Shown here: one piece after another, positions 52,213 through 59,416 of the stretch | Numbering within the stretch: position 1 is the stretch's first letter | Layout: the number at the start of each line of letters is the position of its first letter | Position numbers and translations under genes: made by a program | Assembly: GCA_964522805.1 (NCBI GenBank) | Contig: CAZFWP010000002.1 | Coordinates: 1-59,416 of the forward strand | Direction of reading: 5' to 3' | DNA length: 59,416 nt | DNA from: CAZBYL01 sp964522805 | Lineage (GTDB): Bacteria; Synergistota; Synergistia; Synergistales; Synergistaceae | The notes under the pieces: generated by a model | Told to the model about the DNA's origin: nothing | What the model saw: only the letters and a program-made list of their open reading frames with translations | Databases searched by the model: none

Positions 52213-53184
52213 TTAAAAATCCAGTTCTACGCCCTTACCGGAGGCCGCGGCCGCTTCACAGAGATATTCCGCAGCGGCGACGTCAAAGAGCGCCATTCCT
52301 ACAGATTTAAAAAAAGAGGTCTCCGGCTGGGAAGCGGAACATTTTCCCTCTATGCGCTCTGCCAAAGTGTGGATGTTTTCCCTTTTTAAAGAGCCATTGG
52401 CGATAGGCGTTATTAGGTCTCCCGTCTCTTCAATGGCGTGCAGCGTATCAACATAGACATGTTCGCCTGCCAGAGGGAAGATAGCATCGGGATATTCCTT
52501 CATATTGGGAAGGTAGGAGCCGATGCCGACAAAGGCATGCCCGCGAAGAAGCGCCTCGTCTTCGGCAAAGAGCGGAAGAGAGGTGTTGGTAGCGGTCATG
52601 ACCGCCTCTGTTTTTTCCAGAAGCTCACTGCTGGTTTGGGCGATTTTTACCTTTACGTGGGGAATAGCCTCTTGCAGGCGGTCGGCAAAGAGGGGGAGCT
52701 TGTCTTTAAATACATCATAAATCCAAACTTCCTTTACGCTTTCACGTGCAGCGCAGCCATAGCGCGCCTGCCAAAAACCCTGAACTCCCGTCCCCACAAG
52801 CCCAAGGGCGGAAATATTCTTAGCCGCTGTGTTTTTAATTCCCGCTCCGCCAACAGCGCCTGTCCTGAGGGCGGTTACTGTTTTTCCTTCAAGCACCGCC
52901 TTCGCCTCGCCGGTCTCAGCATCAAAGAGCGCCACCATACCATTGATAAAGGGTCTCCCCTTGGGGGGATTACTCGGACGCAAAGTCAGCAGCTTGCATC
53001 CCCATATCTTTGGCGTAACGCAGGGCATGAGCATCAAGGAGTCATCGCTGTCAAGAAAAATATTGGAGCGAAGCGGCATGGCGAAACGCCCCTCTTCCGC
53101 AAATACCATCGTCTTTTCCATTCTTTTAATCAATTCTGCCAGATCAACAGACTCTATCAGCGCTTTTTCATTAAGAAACAGCAT
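52213..53184 (-). CDS. Ornithine cyclodeaminase / mu-crystallin family protein
   Basis: This 323-aa protein has the OCD fold: the substrate-binding Arg/Lys region near the N terminus (FAMPLRS, GCKLLTLRP), a Rossmann motif ALGLVGTGVQGFWQARY and VGIGSYLPNMKE. Family members are ornithine cyclodeaminases, alanine or arginine dehydrogenases, or 1-pyrroline-2-carboxylate reductases; the sequence does not decide. A DauR-like regulator precedes it in the same operon, as with the OCD-family DauB of D-arginine catabolism. ATG at 53184 has GGGAGG nine bases upstream. Confidence 0.88.
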   Translation of the reverse strand: MLFLNEKALIESVDLAELIKRMEKTMVFAEEGRFAMPLRSNIFLDSDDSLMLMPCVTPKIWGCKLLTLRPSNPPKGRPFINGMVALFDAETGEAKAVLEGKTVTALRTGAVGGAGIKNTAAKNISALGLVGTGVQGFWQARYGCAARESVKEVWIYDVFKDKLPLFADRLQEAIPHVKVKIAQTSSELLEKTEAVMTATNTSLPLFAEDEALLRGHAFVGIGSYLPNMKEYPDAIFPLAGEHVYVDTLHAIEETGDLITPIANGSLKRENIHTLAERIEGKCSASQPETSFFKSVGMALFDVAAAEYLCEAAAASGKGVELDF

Positions 53185-53208
53185 TGCTACCAACCTCCCG
53201 TAATGTTT

Positions 53209-53904
53209 TTATATTGGTTCGCACCTCTTAGCGGAACTATCATCTTTTGCCTCGTGTACCGACCTCAAGTAAGCGTAGATGGTGAACTTGCTCTTGCCCA
53301 TCTCCAAAGCCAGACGCTCAATAGCGCCTTTAACAAGAAAATAACCCGACGAATCCAATTCACCGATTACCGCCAGTTTATCCCTGCGGGAAAGGGAGGC
53401 TAAATCCCCGTGCTTCTCTCTTGCCGCAGAGAGAGAAGCCGATACAACATCATCAAGCTCCCTTGAAAAACGCTCCTTATATACATCGGGCGACATGCTC
53501 AGCTCTGTGTCCACCTTAAAAAATTCGTCCAGCAGTTCTTTTGCCGCATGGGCCTTGGTCACATCCATATTAATGCAGAGAAAACCTATTATTTTGCCCG
53601 CATCGTCCTTAATAAAACAGACGCCGCATTTTAATATCTTCCCCTCTTCTGTCTTGGCGAGATAGTTGTATACTCCGTTCATCTTCTGATATTCAGGATC
53701 TTTAAGCATTATCAGCCCAAAATCCGTCATCGGAGACCCAACAGCTCGTCCGCTGACATGGCCGTTTTCACAGGCGATGATGGAGCTCTCGGGGTGTGAG
53801 ACGTCGTGGAGAAGCACCTCGCAGTCCCGTCCCAATATCGTTCCCAGCCCCTTAACAACATTAATGTAGCCGGCCAGCAACGGCGGTATTCTGCGTCTAT
53901 TCAC
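53209..53904 (-). CDS. YheO/DauR-like transcriptional regulator (PAS plus HTH)
   Basis: This 231-aa protein has an N-terminal YheO-like PAS domain (LGRDCEVLLHDVSHPESSI, GFLCINMD) and a C-terminal helix-turn-helix (GAIERLALEMGKSKFTIYAYLR). DauR-type proteins regulate adjacent amino-acid catabolic genes. Start is GTG at 53904 with AGAGG seven bases upstream. It is divergent from the proline racemase-dehydratase genes across 250 bp and 24 bp upstream of the OCD gene, so it may control both directions. Confidence 0.9.
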   Translation of the reverse strand: MNRRRIPPLLAGYINVVKGLGTILGRDCEVLLHDVSHPESSIIACENGHVSGRAVGSPMTDFGLIMLKDPEYQKMNGVYNYLAKTEEGKILKCGVCFIKDDAGKIIGFLCINMDVTKAHAAKELLDEFFKVDTELSMSPDVYKERFSRELDDVVSASLSAAREKHGDLASLSRRDKLAVIGELDSSGYFLVKGAIERLALEMGKSKFTIYAYLRSVHEAKDDSSAKRCEPI

Positions 53905-54154
53905 AAGCTCACCTCTTTATCAAACATACAAATTATTGTAGGTATACTCAAAAAAATTGTCAATCACAAAAAACAACAGCCTAGATCATTATCTGCAAAA
54001 GGCTTGATACGACAAATAAAAACAAATAACATCTCTTGACGGCTATAATCTGCACCATTATTAAAAATCATCATTTGACAAATATTTGTTGATGACTTAT
54101 AAATTTACCAAGTGCTGTTATGACGAGTAAGCTCGTTTAAGGAGGATACATATA

Positions 54155-55168
54155 ATGTTTCAATTTGAAAGAGTCATTAACGTCATCGATGCTCATACAG
54201 CAGGAGAGCCGATACGTATCGTCACCTCGGGCATTCCAAAGATCGAAGGCAAAACCATTCTTGAAAAAAAAGAGTTTTTCGCTAAAAATCTTGACCACCT
54301 GCGCTCTTTTCTCACCAAAGAACCTCGCGGACACAAAGACATGTTCGGAGCCATACTCACGACCCCGGAAAGTGAGGACGGGGACATCGGCGTACTCTTT
54401 TTCCACAACGAGGGCATGAGCACCATGTGCGGGCACGGCACCATCGGCATCACCAAGGTGGCGGCCGAGACCGGCATCATCACTGTTCATGAGGGAGAAA
54501 ATATCATCAAAATAGACGCACCCGCGGGACGCGTGACAGCAAAAGCATTTGTGGAGAACAAAAGGGTTAAAAGCGTTGCCTTCACCAATGTCCCCTCATT
54601 TCTCTTTAAAAAAGAAGTCTCCATACATCTGGACGGTTTCGGCGAAATCAAAGCGGCAATCTCCTATGCCGGCGCTTTCTACATTATGGTGGAGCAGGAA
54701 AAAATCGGCGTCACCGTCTGTCCCGAACAGTGCGCTCTCATCGTTGAACGCGCAATGGCTCTAAAAAATTGGCTTAATGCCAATATGGAGATCGCCCACC
54801 CCGAACATCCGGAGATCAACGGCATCTATGGCGTCATTGTCATGGCGCCCGTTGAAAAAACAGCTTACGGCTGCAAAAGCCGCCAAGCCTGTGTCTTCGC
54901 TGACGGCGCCGTTGACCGCTCCCCCTGCGGCACGGGAACTTCCGCCCGCATGGCGCTTCTCTACGCCAATGGCGCGCTAAAAGTAGGCGAACAATTCCGC
55001 GCCGCCAGCATCATCAACACAGAGTTCACCGGCACAGTCCTAGGAGAGGTACAAGCAGCGGGAATGACAGCGATTATCCCCCAGATAGCCGGGCCGGCAT
55101 GGATAACGGGCTTCACGCAGTTCGTATTAGACAGCGAAGACCCCCTTCCCGAAGGATTTTTGCTGTAA
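54155..55168 (+). CDS. Proline racemase / hydroxyproline epimerase family protein
   Basis: This 337-aa enzyme has both catalytic cysteines, Cys92 (TMCGHGTIG) and Cys258 (RSPCGTGTSARMA), so it is a racemase/epimerase and not a trans-3-hydroxyproline dehydratase, where one is replaced. The N terminus IDAHTAGEPIRIVTSGIP and the C terminus follow clostridial proline racemase closely. It could convert L- to D-proline for a reductase, or epimerise 4-hydroxyproline. It probably forms an operon with the IlvD/Edd dehydratase 31 bp downstream. Confidence 0.9.
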   Translation: MFQFERVINVIDAHTAGEPIRIVTSGIPKIEGKTILEKKEFFAKNLDHLRSFLTKEPRGHKDMFGAILTTPESEDGDIGVLFFHNEGMSTMCGHGTIGITKVAAETGIITVHEGENIIKIDAPAGRVTAKAFVENKRVKSVAFTNVPSFLFKKEVSIHLDGFGEIKAAISYAGAFYIMVEQEKIGVTVCPEQCALIVERAMALKNWLNANMEIAHPEHPEINGIYGVIVMAPVEKTAYGCKSRQACVFADGAVDRSPCGTGTSARMALLYANGALKVGEQFRAASIINTEFTGTVLGEVQAAGMTAIIPQIAGPAWITGFTQFVLDSEDPLPEGFLL

Positions 55169-55199
55169 TGCTTCCATTACATAGAGAGGATTGATTACT

Positions 55200-56903
55200 A
55201 TGGCAACATACCGTTCAAAAGAACTGGGACTTTTCTCCGGCAAAGGCTCCTCTTCACGCCGTGCGATATACAAGGGCTGCGGCTATGACGACGGAGACCT
55301 CGCTAAGCCTCTGATAGGCATTGTCAACACTGCAAACGACGCGGGGCTTGGGCATGTCCACCTCGACAGGCTCGCCGCGCGCGTAAGGGCAGGCATACTG
55401 CAGGCTGGCGGCACGCCTTTTGAGTTTGGCACCATCGCCACCTGCGGAGCGGTTCCCATTGGTATGCCCCACTTCCGCTATGAACTGGTCATTAGAGACG
55501 TCATTGCCTCCTCTGTGGAAATAATGACCGGCGTACAGCTGCTGGACGGACTGGTGCTGCTCGCCTCCTGCGACAGCATTATCCCGGGAGTGCTCATTGG
55601 CGGAATCCGCGCCGATGTGCCCTGCATCATGCTTACAGGCGGATCTCAGGAAGTGTGCAAGAGCGGCGGGCGCAACGTGGTCATGAGCGAACTGGACCAG
55701 TTGGTATTCGGCGCTGACTACGCCAGCGACGAGGCAAGAGAAAAGATTCGCTACTTGGAAGAACACGTCTGTCCCGGACCGGGTGCATGTTCACTGATGG
55801 GAACAGCGAACACCATGCAGATACTGACCGAAGTTTTGGGAATGTCTTTGCCTGGCTCTGCCACCATACCCGCTGTCTATGCGGAAAAGGAGCGTTTCGC
55901 CACGCAGACAGGACGCAGGATTGTCGAGCTGGTCAAGGAAAATATCAAACCCAAAGACATTTTAACCAGAGAGGCTCTGCTCAACGGCGTCATCGTCACC
56001 ATGTCCATCGCCGGCTCTACCAACGCCGTACTTCACCTTTTGAGCTTCGCCCGCGAAGCCGGAGTGGAGCTTTCGCTTGACGATTTCGATAAACTTTCGG
56101 AGTCAATCCCGGTAATCAGCAAAGTCATTCCAACAGGCAAAGCGACCATCGTGGATCTCTACAATGCCGGCGGCGTCCCAGCCATACTGGGCGAGATGAA
56201 AGACTACTTACACCGCGACTGCATAACAGTATCGGGACACACTATCGGAGAAATAGCCTCTTTGCGCCGTTCAAGCGACCACGAAACACTGACGACTGCC
56301 GCAGAACCGGTATTTAAAAACGGCGGCATCGCCGTAATCAAGGGAAATCTCTCCCCCAACGGCGCTATCTGCCGCACAACGACAATTTCATCGGCAATAC
56401 GAAAATTTGAGGGGCCGGCAAGAGTCTTTCACTCAGACGAAGCCGCTCATGCCGCAGTGGTATCGGGAAAAATCAAAAAAGGCGATGTGGTGGTGATTCG
56501 CTATGAAGGGCCGCGCGGAGCCCCCGGAATGAGAGAGATGATGATGACCACCGATGCACTTGTAGGCATCGGCATGGGACAGGAAGTATTCGTGCTCACA
56601 GACGGACGCTTCTCCGGATTCACTGAAGGAGCGGCTATCGGCCATATTTCACCGGAAGCGGCAGTAGGCGGCGTTATCGCCATCGTTGAAGACGGCGATA
56701 AAATTAAAATTGACATTGATGGACGTTCCGTAAACCTTGACTTACCGGAAGTTACAATAAACGAGCGCTTGGCAAAATGGAAGCTGCCTCTAAAAAAAGA
56801 ACGCGGCATTTTGGGTATCTATGCAAAAACAGCCCTCCAAGCTCACGAAGGCGCTATGATAGATGATAGAGTCATCTCTGAATGCCAAGTTAAAAGAAGT
56901 TAA
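55200..56903 (+). CDS. IlvD/Edd family dehydratase
   Basis: This 567-aa Fe-S dehydratase has the family cysteines in IATCGAVPIGM, LLASCDSIIPG and GPGACSLMGTANTMQ. The last motif, with MGTA, is closer to sugar-acid dehydratases than to the GGMYTANT form of dihydroxyacid dehydratase (IlvD), so branched-chain amino-acid synthesis is not the obvious role. Its partner is a proline racemase family gene, and its natural substrate may be a hydroxy acid. ATG at 55200 has AGAGAGGA ten bases upstream; the in-frame TTG at 55191 is too close. Terminator follows. Confidence 0.88.
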   Translation: MATYRSKELGLFSGKGSSSRRAIYKGCGYDDGDLAKPLIGIVNTANDAGLGHVHLDRLAARVRAGILQAGGTPFEFGTIATCGAVPIGMPHFRYELVIRDVIASSVEIMTGVQLLDGLVLLASCDSIIPGVLIGGIRADVPCIMLTGGSQEVCKSGGRNVVMSELDQLVFGADYASDEAREKIRYLEEHVCPGPGACSLMGTANTMQILTEVLGMSLPGSATIPAVYAEKERFATQTGRRIVELVKENIKPKDILTREALLNGVIVTMSIAGSTNAVLHLLSFAREAGVELSLDDFDKLSESIPVISKVIPTGKATIVDLYNAGGVPAILGEMKDYLHRDCITVSGHTIGEIASLRRSSDHETLTTAAEPVFKNGGIAVIKGNLSPNGAICRTTTISSAIRKFEGPARVFHSDEAAHAAVVSGKIKKGDVVVIRYEGPRGAPGMREMMMTTDALVGIGMGQEVFVLTDGRFSGFTEGAAIGHISPEAAVGGVIAIVEDGDKIKIDIDGRSVNLDLPEVTINERLAKWKLPLKKERGILGIYAKTALQAHEGAMIDDRVISECQVKRS

Positions 56904-56936
56904 CAATATCAATATTCATAAGAATCCATGGAGAAG

Positions 56937-56968
56937 AGGAGATGTATAAGCATCTCCTTTTTCTTTTT
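56937..56968 (+). terminator. Rho-independent terminator
   Basis: AGGAGATG (56937-56944) pairs with CATCTCCT (56951-56958), followed by a T-rich run. Confidence 0.93.
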
Positions 56969-57101
56969 TCTAAACCATAACAGCAACTTTGAATAGTTTA
57001 GCGAATTATCTCGCCTAATTTTAATTATAAAAAAACAAATAATTTCATATTAGCTCAAAAAAGCTCTTCCATTTATTAATTTTAGTTGTATTATATCTCA
57101 C

Positions 57102-57135
57102 AATGCTTGCGTCCTCGGTATGAGCCGCAAGCATT
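57102..57135. promoter_or_regulatory. Perfect 10-bp inverted repeat in the ABC operon leader
   Basis: AATGCTTGCG (57102-57111) and CGCAAGCATT (57126-57135) are perfect arms with a 14-base loop, directly before a TATAAT at 57140-57145 and 29 bp before the start codon. No T run follows, so it is not a terminator; operator or leader hairpin are both possible. Confidence 0.45.
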
Positions 57136-57163
57136 CAATATAATATACAAAAGGATGATTGTC

Positions 57164-57964
57164 ATGAAGAATGTAGTTAAGCAGTTTATCTTCGCCCTAT
57201 GCATAACAGCGGCAGCACTTTTTATCAGCGCACCAATGATGGCGGAAGCAGCTCCTTTGAAGCTTAAAGTAGCCACAAACGCGGAGTTTGAGCCTTATGA
57301 ATTTATTAAAGACGGGAAATTTGTAGGATTTGACATCGACCTGATGGCACAAATCGCCAAGAAGATAGGTGCTGAGGTTACATATCAGAACATGGAATTT
57401 GACGGTGTCGTAGGCGCGGTACTCTCTGGAACATGCGATTTGGCGGCGTCCGGACTGACAATTACCCCCAAGAGAGCGGAAACAGTCGCTTTCTCCGTCC
57501 CCTATATCAATGCGGCTCAGTTTCTCATCGTCAGAACAGATGAAAAAAGTATCGTAGGCACAACCAAAGCAGCCCTCGACAAGCAGTTGGAAGGCAAAAA
57601 AATTGGCGTGGTCACAGGCTTCACAGGCCAGAAGTATGTTGAGGGCGATGCCAGCCTCAAATATCCCAAAATTAAAAACGCCAAATCCGTCGTCTTTGAC
57701 AATGTCAGCCTCGCTGTCGCAGCTTTGATAAACAAGTCCATCGATGTCATCGTTATGGACGACGTGGTAGCGCAGAAAGTCTCCTCTGTAGCCGCCAACA
57801 AAAAAGCCATCAAAACAATTGAAGTTCCTCTGACAGTTGAAAAATACGCCATCGCCATCAACAAAAAGAACACCGAACTGAAAAATAAAGTAGACAAAGC
57901 TCTTAAGGAACTTATCGCTGACGGCACAGTGAAAAAACTTCTCGCGAAGTGGGAAATCAGATAA
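57164..57964 (+). CDS. Polar amino-acid ABC transporter substrate-binding protein
   Basis: This 266-aa protein has a signal peptide (ending ISAPMMAEA) and a type II periplasmic-binding fold: KVATNAEFEPYEF, GFDIDLMAQIAKKIG and FDGVVGAVLSGTCDLAASGLT in successive pieces. Such proteins capture glutamine, histidine, arginine or cystine. The ATG at 57164 follows AAAAGGA ten bases upstream; an in-frame ATG at 57155 is too close. Permease and ATPase genes follow. Confidence 0.94.
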   Translation: MKNVVKQFIFALCITAAALFISAPMMAEAAPLKLKVATNAEFEPYEFIKDGKFVGFDIDLMAQIAKKIGAEVTYQNMEFDGVVGAVLSGTCDLAASGLTITPKRAETVAFSVPYINAAQFLIVRTDEKSIVGTTKAALDKQLEGKKIGVVTGFTGQKYVEGDASLKYPKIKNAKSVVFDNVSLAVAALINKSIDVIVMDDVVAQKVSSVAANKKAIKTIEVPLTVEKYAIAINKKNTELKNKVDKALKELIADGTVKKLLAKWEIR

Positions 57965-58000
57965 AGACTTATAGCTGTATCAGAAAGGTTTTGTTGCTAA

Positions 58001-58708
58001 TTGTTTGATAACTTACCAACCAGATTTTATGAACAATTTATAGCCGGTGAGGGGCTTGCCTTGATGAAGACAGGCCTCATCGCCACTTTGGAAGTTTCCT
58101 TTGTCGCACTCGTCATAGGAATAATTATCGGCACTATAGCGGCTTTGATGAAGATAGCTCAGGGGAAGACTCCGACAGGCAAATTTCTCTGTAAGGCGGC
58201 AAACATCACGGCAACAATATACATCACTCTTTTTAGAGGCACACCGGTAGTAGTGCAGCTGCTCCTCGCCTACTTCGGTATCATGGGTCCTCTGGGAGTC
58301 AACCCACTCTATGTCGCTTTCGCAGCGCTGGGGCTTAACAGCGGTGCCTATGTAGCGGAGATAATCAGAAGCGGCATTATGAGTGTAGACCGAGGACAGA
58401 TGGAAGCTGGACGTTCGCTGGGGCTTTCATATGGAGTGACAATGTTTTATATTGTCATTCCGCAGGCGATTAAAAATATCCTTCCTGCCCTTGGCAACGA
58501 ATTGATCGCCCTAATCAAGGAGACCTCCGTTGTCGGCTTTATCGCCGTTTTTGATATGACCCGCGCGGCCCGTTCCATAATATCGACAACTTATGACGCC
58601 TTTGTTCCCTACCTTGTTTTGGCATTGGCATATCTCACCATTGTTATCATTGCCACTAAGGGAGTAAGTATGCTTGAAGGGAGGCTGAGACGCAGTGATT
58701 ACCGTTAA
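58001..58708 (+). CDS. Polar amino-acid ABC transporter permease
   Basis: This 235-aa inner-membrane protein has an N-terminal helix, the family segment FRGTPVVVQLLLAYFG and the EAA loop ending GRSLGLSYGVTMFYIVIPQA, followed by NELIALIKETSVVG. It forms the channel of the transporter with its neighbours. The start is TTG at 58001; the AGAAAGG site is about 12 bases away, so the start is the weakest part. It overlaps the ATPase gene by 14 bp. Confidence 0.93.
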   Translation: MFDNLPTRFYEQFIAGEGLALMKTGLIATLEVSFVALVIGIIIGTIAALMKIAQGKTPTGKFLCKAANITATIYITLFRGTPVVVQLLLAYFGIMGPLGVNPLYVAFAALGLNSGAYVAEIIRSGIMSVDRGQMEAGRSLGLSYGVTMFYIVIPQAIKNILPALGNELIALIKETSVVGFIAVFDMTRAARSIISTTYDAFVPYLVLALAYLTIVIIATKGVSMLEGRLRRSDYR

Positions 58709-59416
58709 AAATTTAGTTAAAAAATTCGGAGACAACACCGTCCTTAACGACATCAGCTTCACCATCAACAAGGGGGAGAAGGTTGTCATCGTCGGCCCTT
58801 CCGGCTCCGGCAAAAGCACCTTTCTGCGCTGCCTGAACCTTCTGGAAGAACCTACCTCCGGTGAGGTTTGGTTTAAAGAGACACGTATAAACTCACCAGA
58901 GTGCGATATCGATAAGCATCGCCAGAAAATGGGCATGGTCTTCCAGCACTTTAACCTTTTTTCCCATATGACAATTTTGCAAAATCTCACCTATGCCCCG
59001 ACAAAGCTAAAAATACAGTCTGAAAAAGAGGCTAAAGAATCAGCGATGGAGCTGCTTCGCCGCGTTGGCTTACAAGAGAAAGCCGATTCATACCCCAGCA
59101 GACTTTCGGGAGGGCAGAAACAGAGAATCGCCATTGTACGCGCTTTGATGATGCAGCCCGAAGTTATGCTTTTCGACGAACCGACCAGCGCTCTCGACCC
59201 GGAAATGGTGGGAGAAGTTCTCGATGTTATGAAAGAGCTCGCTGAGCAAGGTATGACAATGATTGTCGTCACCCACGAAATGGGATTTGCCAAATCAGTG
59301 GCGACAAAAGTGCTCTTTATGAATGAGGGGATTATTTTGGAAGAAAATAATCCGGAGGAATTTTTCTCACATCCCCGCCAAGAAAGGACCAAAGAATTCC
59401 TCTCAAAAGTGCTTAA
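58695..59416 (+). CDS. Polar amino-acid ABC transporter ATPase (3' end cut by window)
   Basis: This GlnQ/HisP-type ATPase begins at GTG 58695 (VITVKNLVKKFGDN). Walker A is GPSGSGKS (34-41), the Q loop VFQHFNLF, signature LSGGQKQR, Walker B VMLFDEP, D loop SALD and switch His in VVTHEMG. The 240 codons seen are close to full length; no stop is reached before the window ends, so only the last few residues are missing. It powers the transporter of the two genes upstream. GGAGG lies nine to ten bases ahead of the GTG, in the permease gene. Confidence 0.95.
   Translation, partial: MITVKNLVKKFGDNTVLNDISFTINKGEKVVIVGPSGSGKSTFLRCLNLLEEPTSGEVWFKETRINSPECDIDKHRQKMGMVFQHFNLFSHMTILQNLTYAPTKLKIQSEKEAKESAMELLRRVGLQEKADSYPSRLSGGQKQRIAIVRALMMQPEVMLFDEPTSALDPEMVGEVLDVMKELAEQGMTMIVVTHEMGFAKSVATKVLFMNEGIILEENNPEEFFSHPRQERTKEFLSKVL

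Noticed and set aside
52438..53403. 321-aa open frame on the + strand
   Set aside because: Antisense to the OCD gene and its regulator; composition is that of a shadow frame.
55254..55766. 170-aa open frame on the - strand
   Set aside because: Antisense to the IlvD/Edd dehydratase, which shows all its cysteine motifs.
55200..56903. Dihydroxyacid dehydratase for branched-chain amino-acid synthesis
   Set aside because: No ilv or leu genes adjoin it, and the GACSLMGTANTM motif is closer to sugar-acid dehydratases; kept at family level.

Overview
The window reads as a chromosomal segment of a strictly anaerobic, diderm, amino-acid-fermenting bacterium. Peptide and amino-acid catabolism dominates: a glycyl-radical hydroxyproline dehydratase, a proline racemase family enzyme, an ornithine cyclodeaminase family enzyme, several aminotransferases, RidA proteins and amino-acid ABC transporters. 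Lipid A genes (an LpxL-type acyltransferase and a full L-Ara4N operon), a TolC-family channel, an RND pump and an oxygen-sensitive [FeFe]-hydrogenase module sit beside them. This combination best fits Synergistota; that assignment is inference from gene content, not from a marker gene.

Region 1 (1-4833) is a type II-C CRISPR-Cas locus: the end of a repeat array, cas2, cas1, a compact cas9 (1058 aa) and a tracrRNA gene upstream of cas9. Each repeat carries an extended -10 promoter element, as in Neisseria. The array runs on the + strand toward a terminator; the cas genes and tracrRNA run on the - strand.

Region 2 (5072-9216) is a HypD-type trans-4-hydroxy-L-proline dehydratase, its radical-SAM activase and a GntR/FCD regulator, with a divergent aminotransferase at 9611. 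Region 3 (10793-24274) is a mosaic of single genes: ComB, universal stress protein, RidA with an aminotransferase, LysR, a secreted nitroreductase-like protein, Fe-alcohol dehydrogenase, prepilin peptidase, a tautomerase, lipid A acyltransferase, RidA, tRNA-Asn, a two-CCG HdrB-like protein, a substrate-binding protein and a 3-hydroxyacid dehydrogenase.

Region 4 (24449-30899) is a tripartite RND efflux operon followed by gpmA. Region 5 (31231-34377) is a sensory [FeFe]-hydrogenase module: a [2Fe-2S] protein, a PAS-bearing hydrogenase and a SpoIIE-type phosphatase. Region 6 holds the YqeC/MocA pair of molybdenum-hydroxylase maturation, then a REC-GGDEF-EAL-PAS signalling protein with an Hpt gene that carries an in-frame amber codon, and a purine/uracil permease.

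Region 7 (41217-49482) is an eight-gene arn operon for 4-amino-4-deoxy-L-arabinose modification of lipid A. Its ArnA is split into two genes and it has a single SMR flippase subunit. Region 8 (50114-59416) returns to amino acids: a ProC-like reductase, a gamma-glutamyl-GABA hydrolase-like enzyme, an OCD family enzyme with a YheO/DauR-like regulator, divergent proline racemase and IlvD/Edd dehydratase genes, and a polar amino-acid ABC transporter cut at the right edge.

A diverged intergenic element of about 190-325 bp occurs five times in the same orientation (near 12.3, 15.3, 17.5, 34.5 and 52.0 kb). It matches no family known to me and is the least explained structure in the window.
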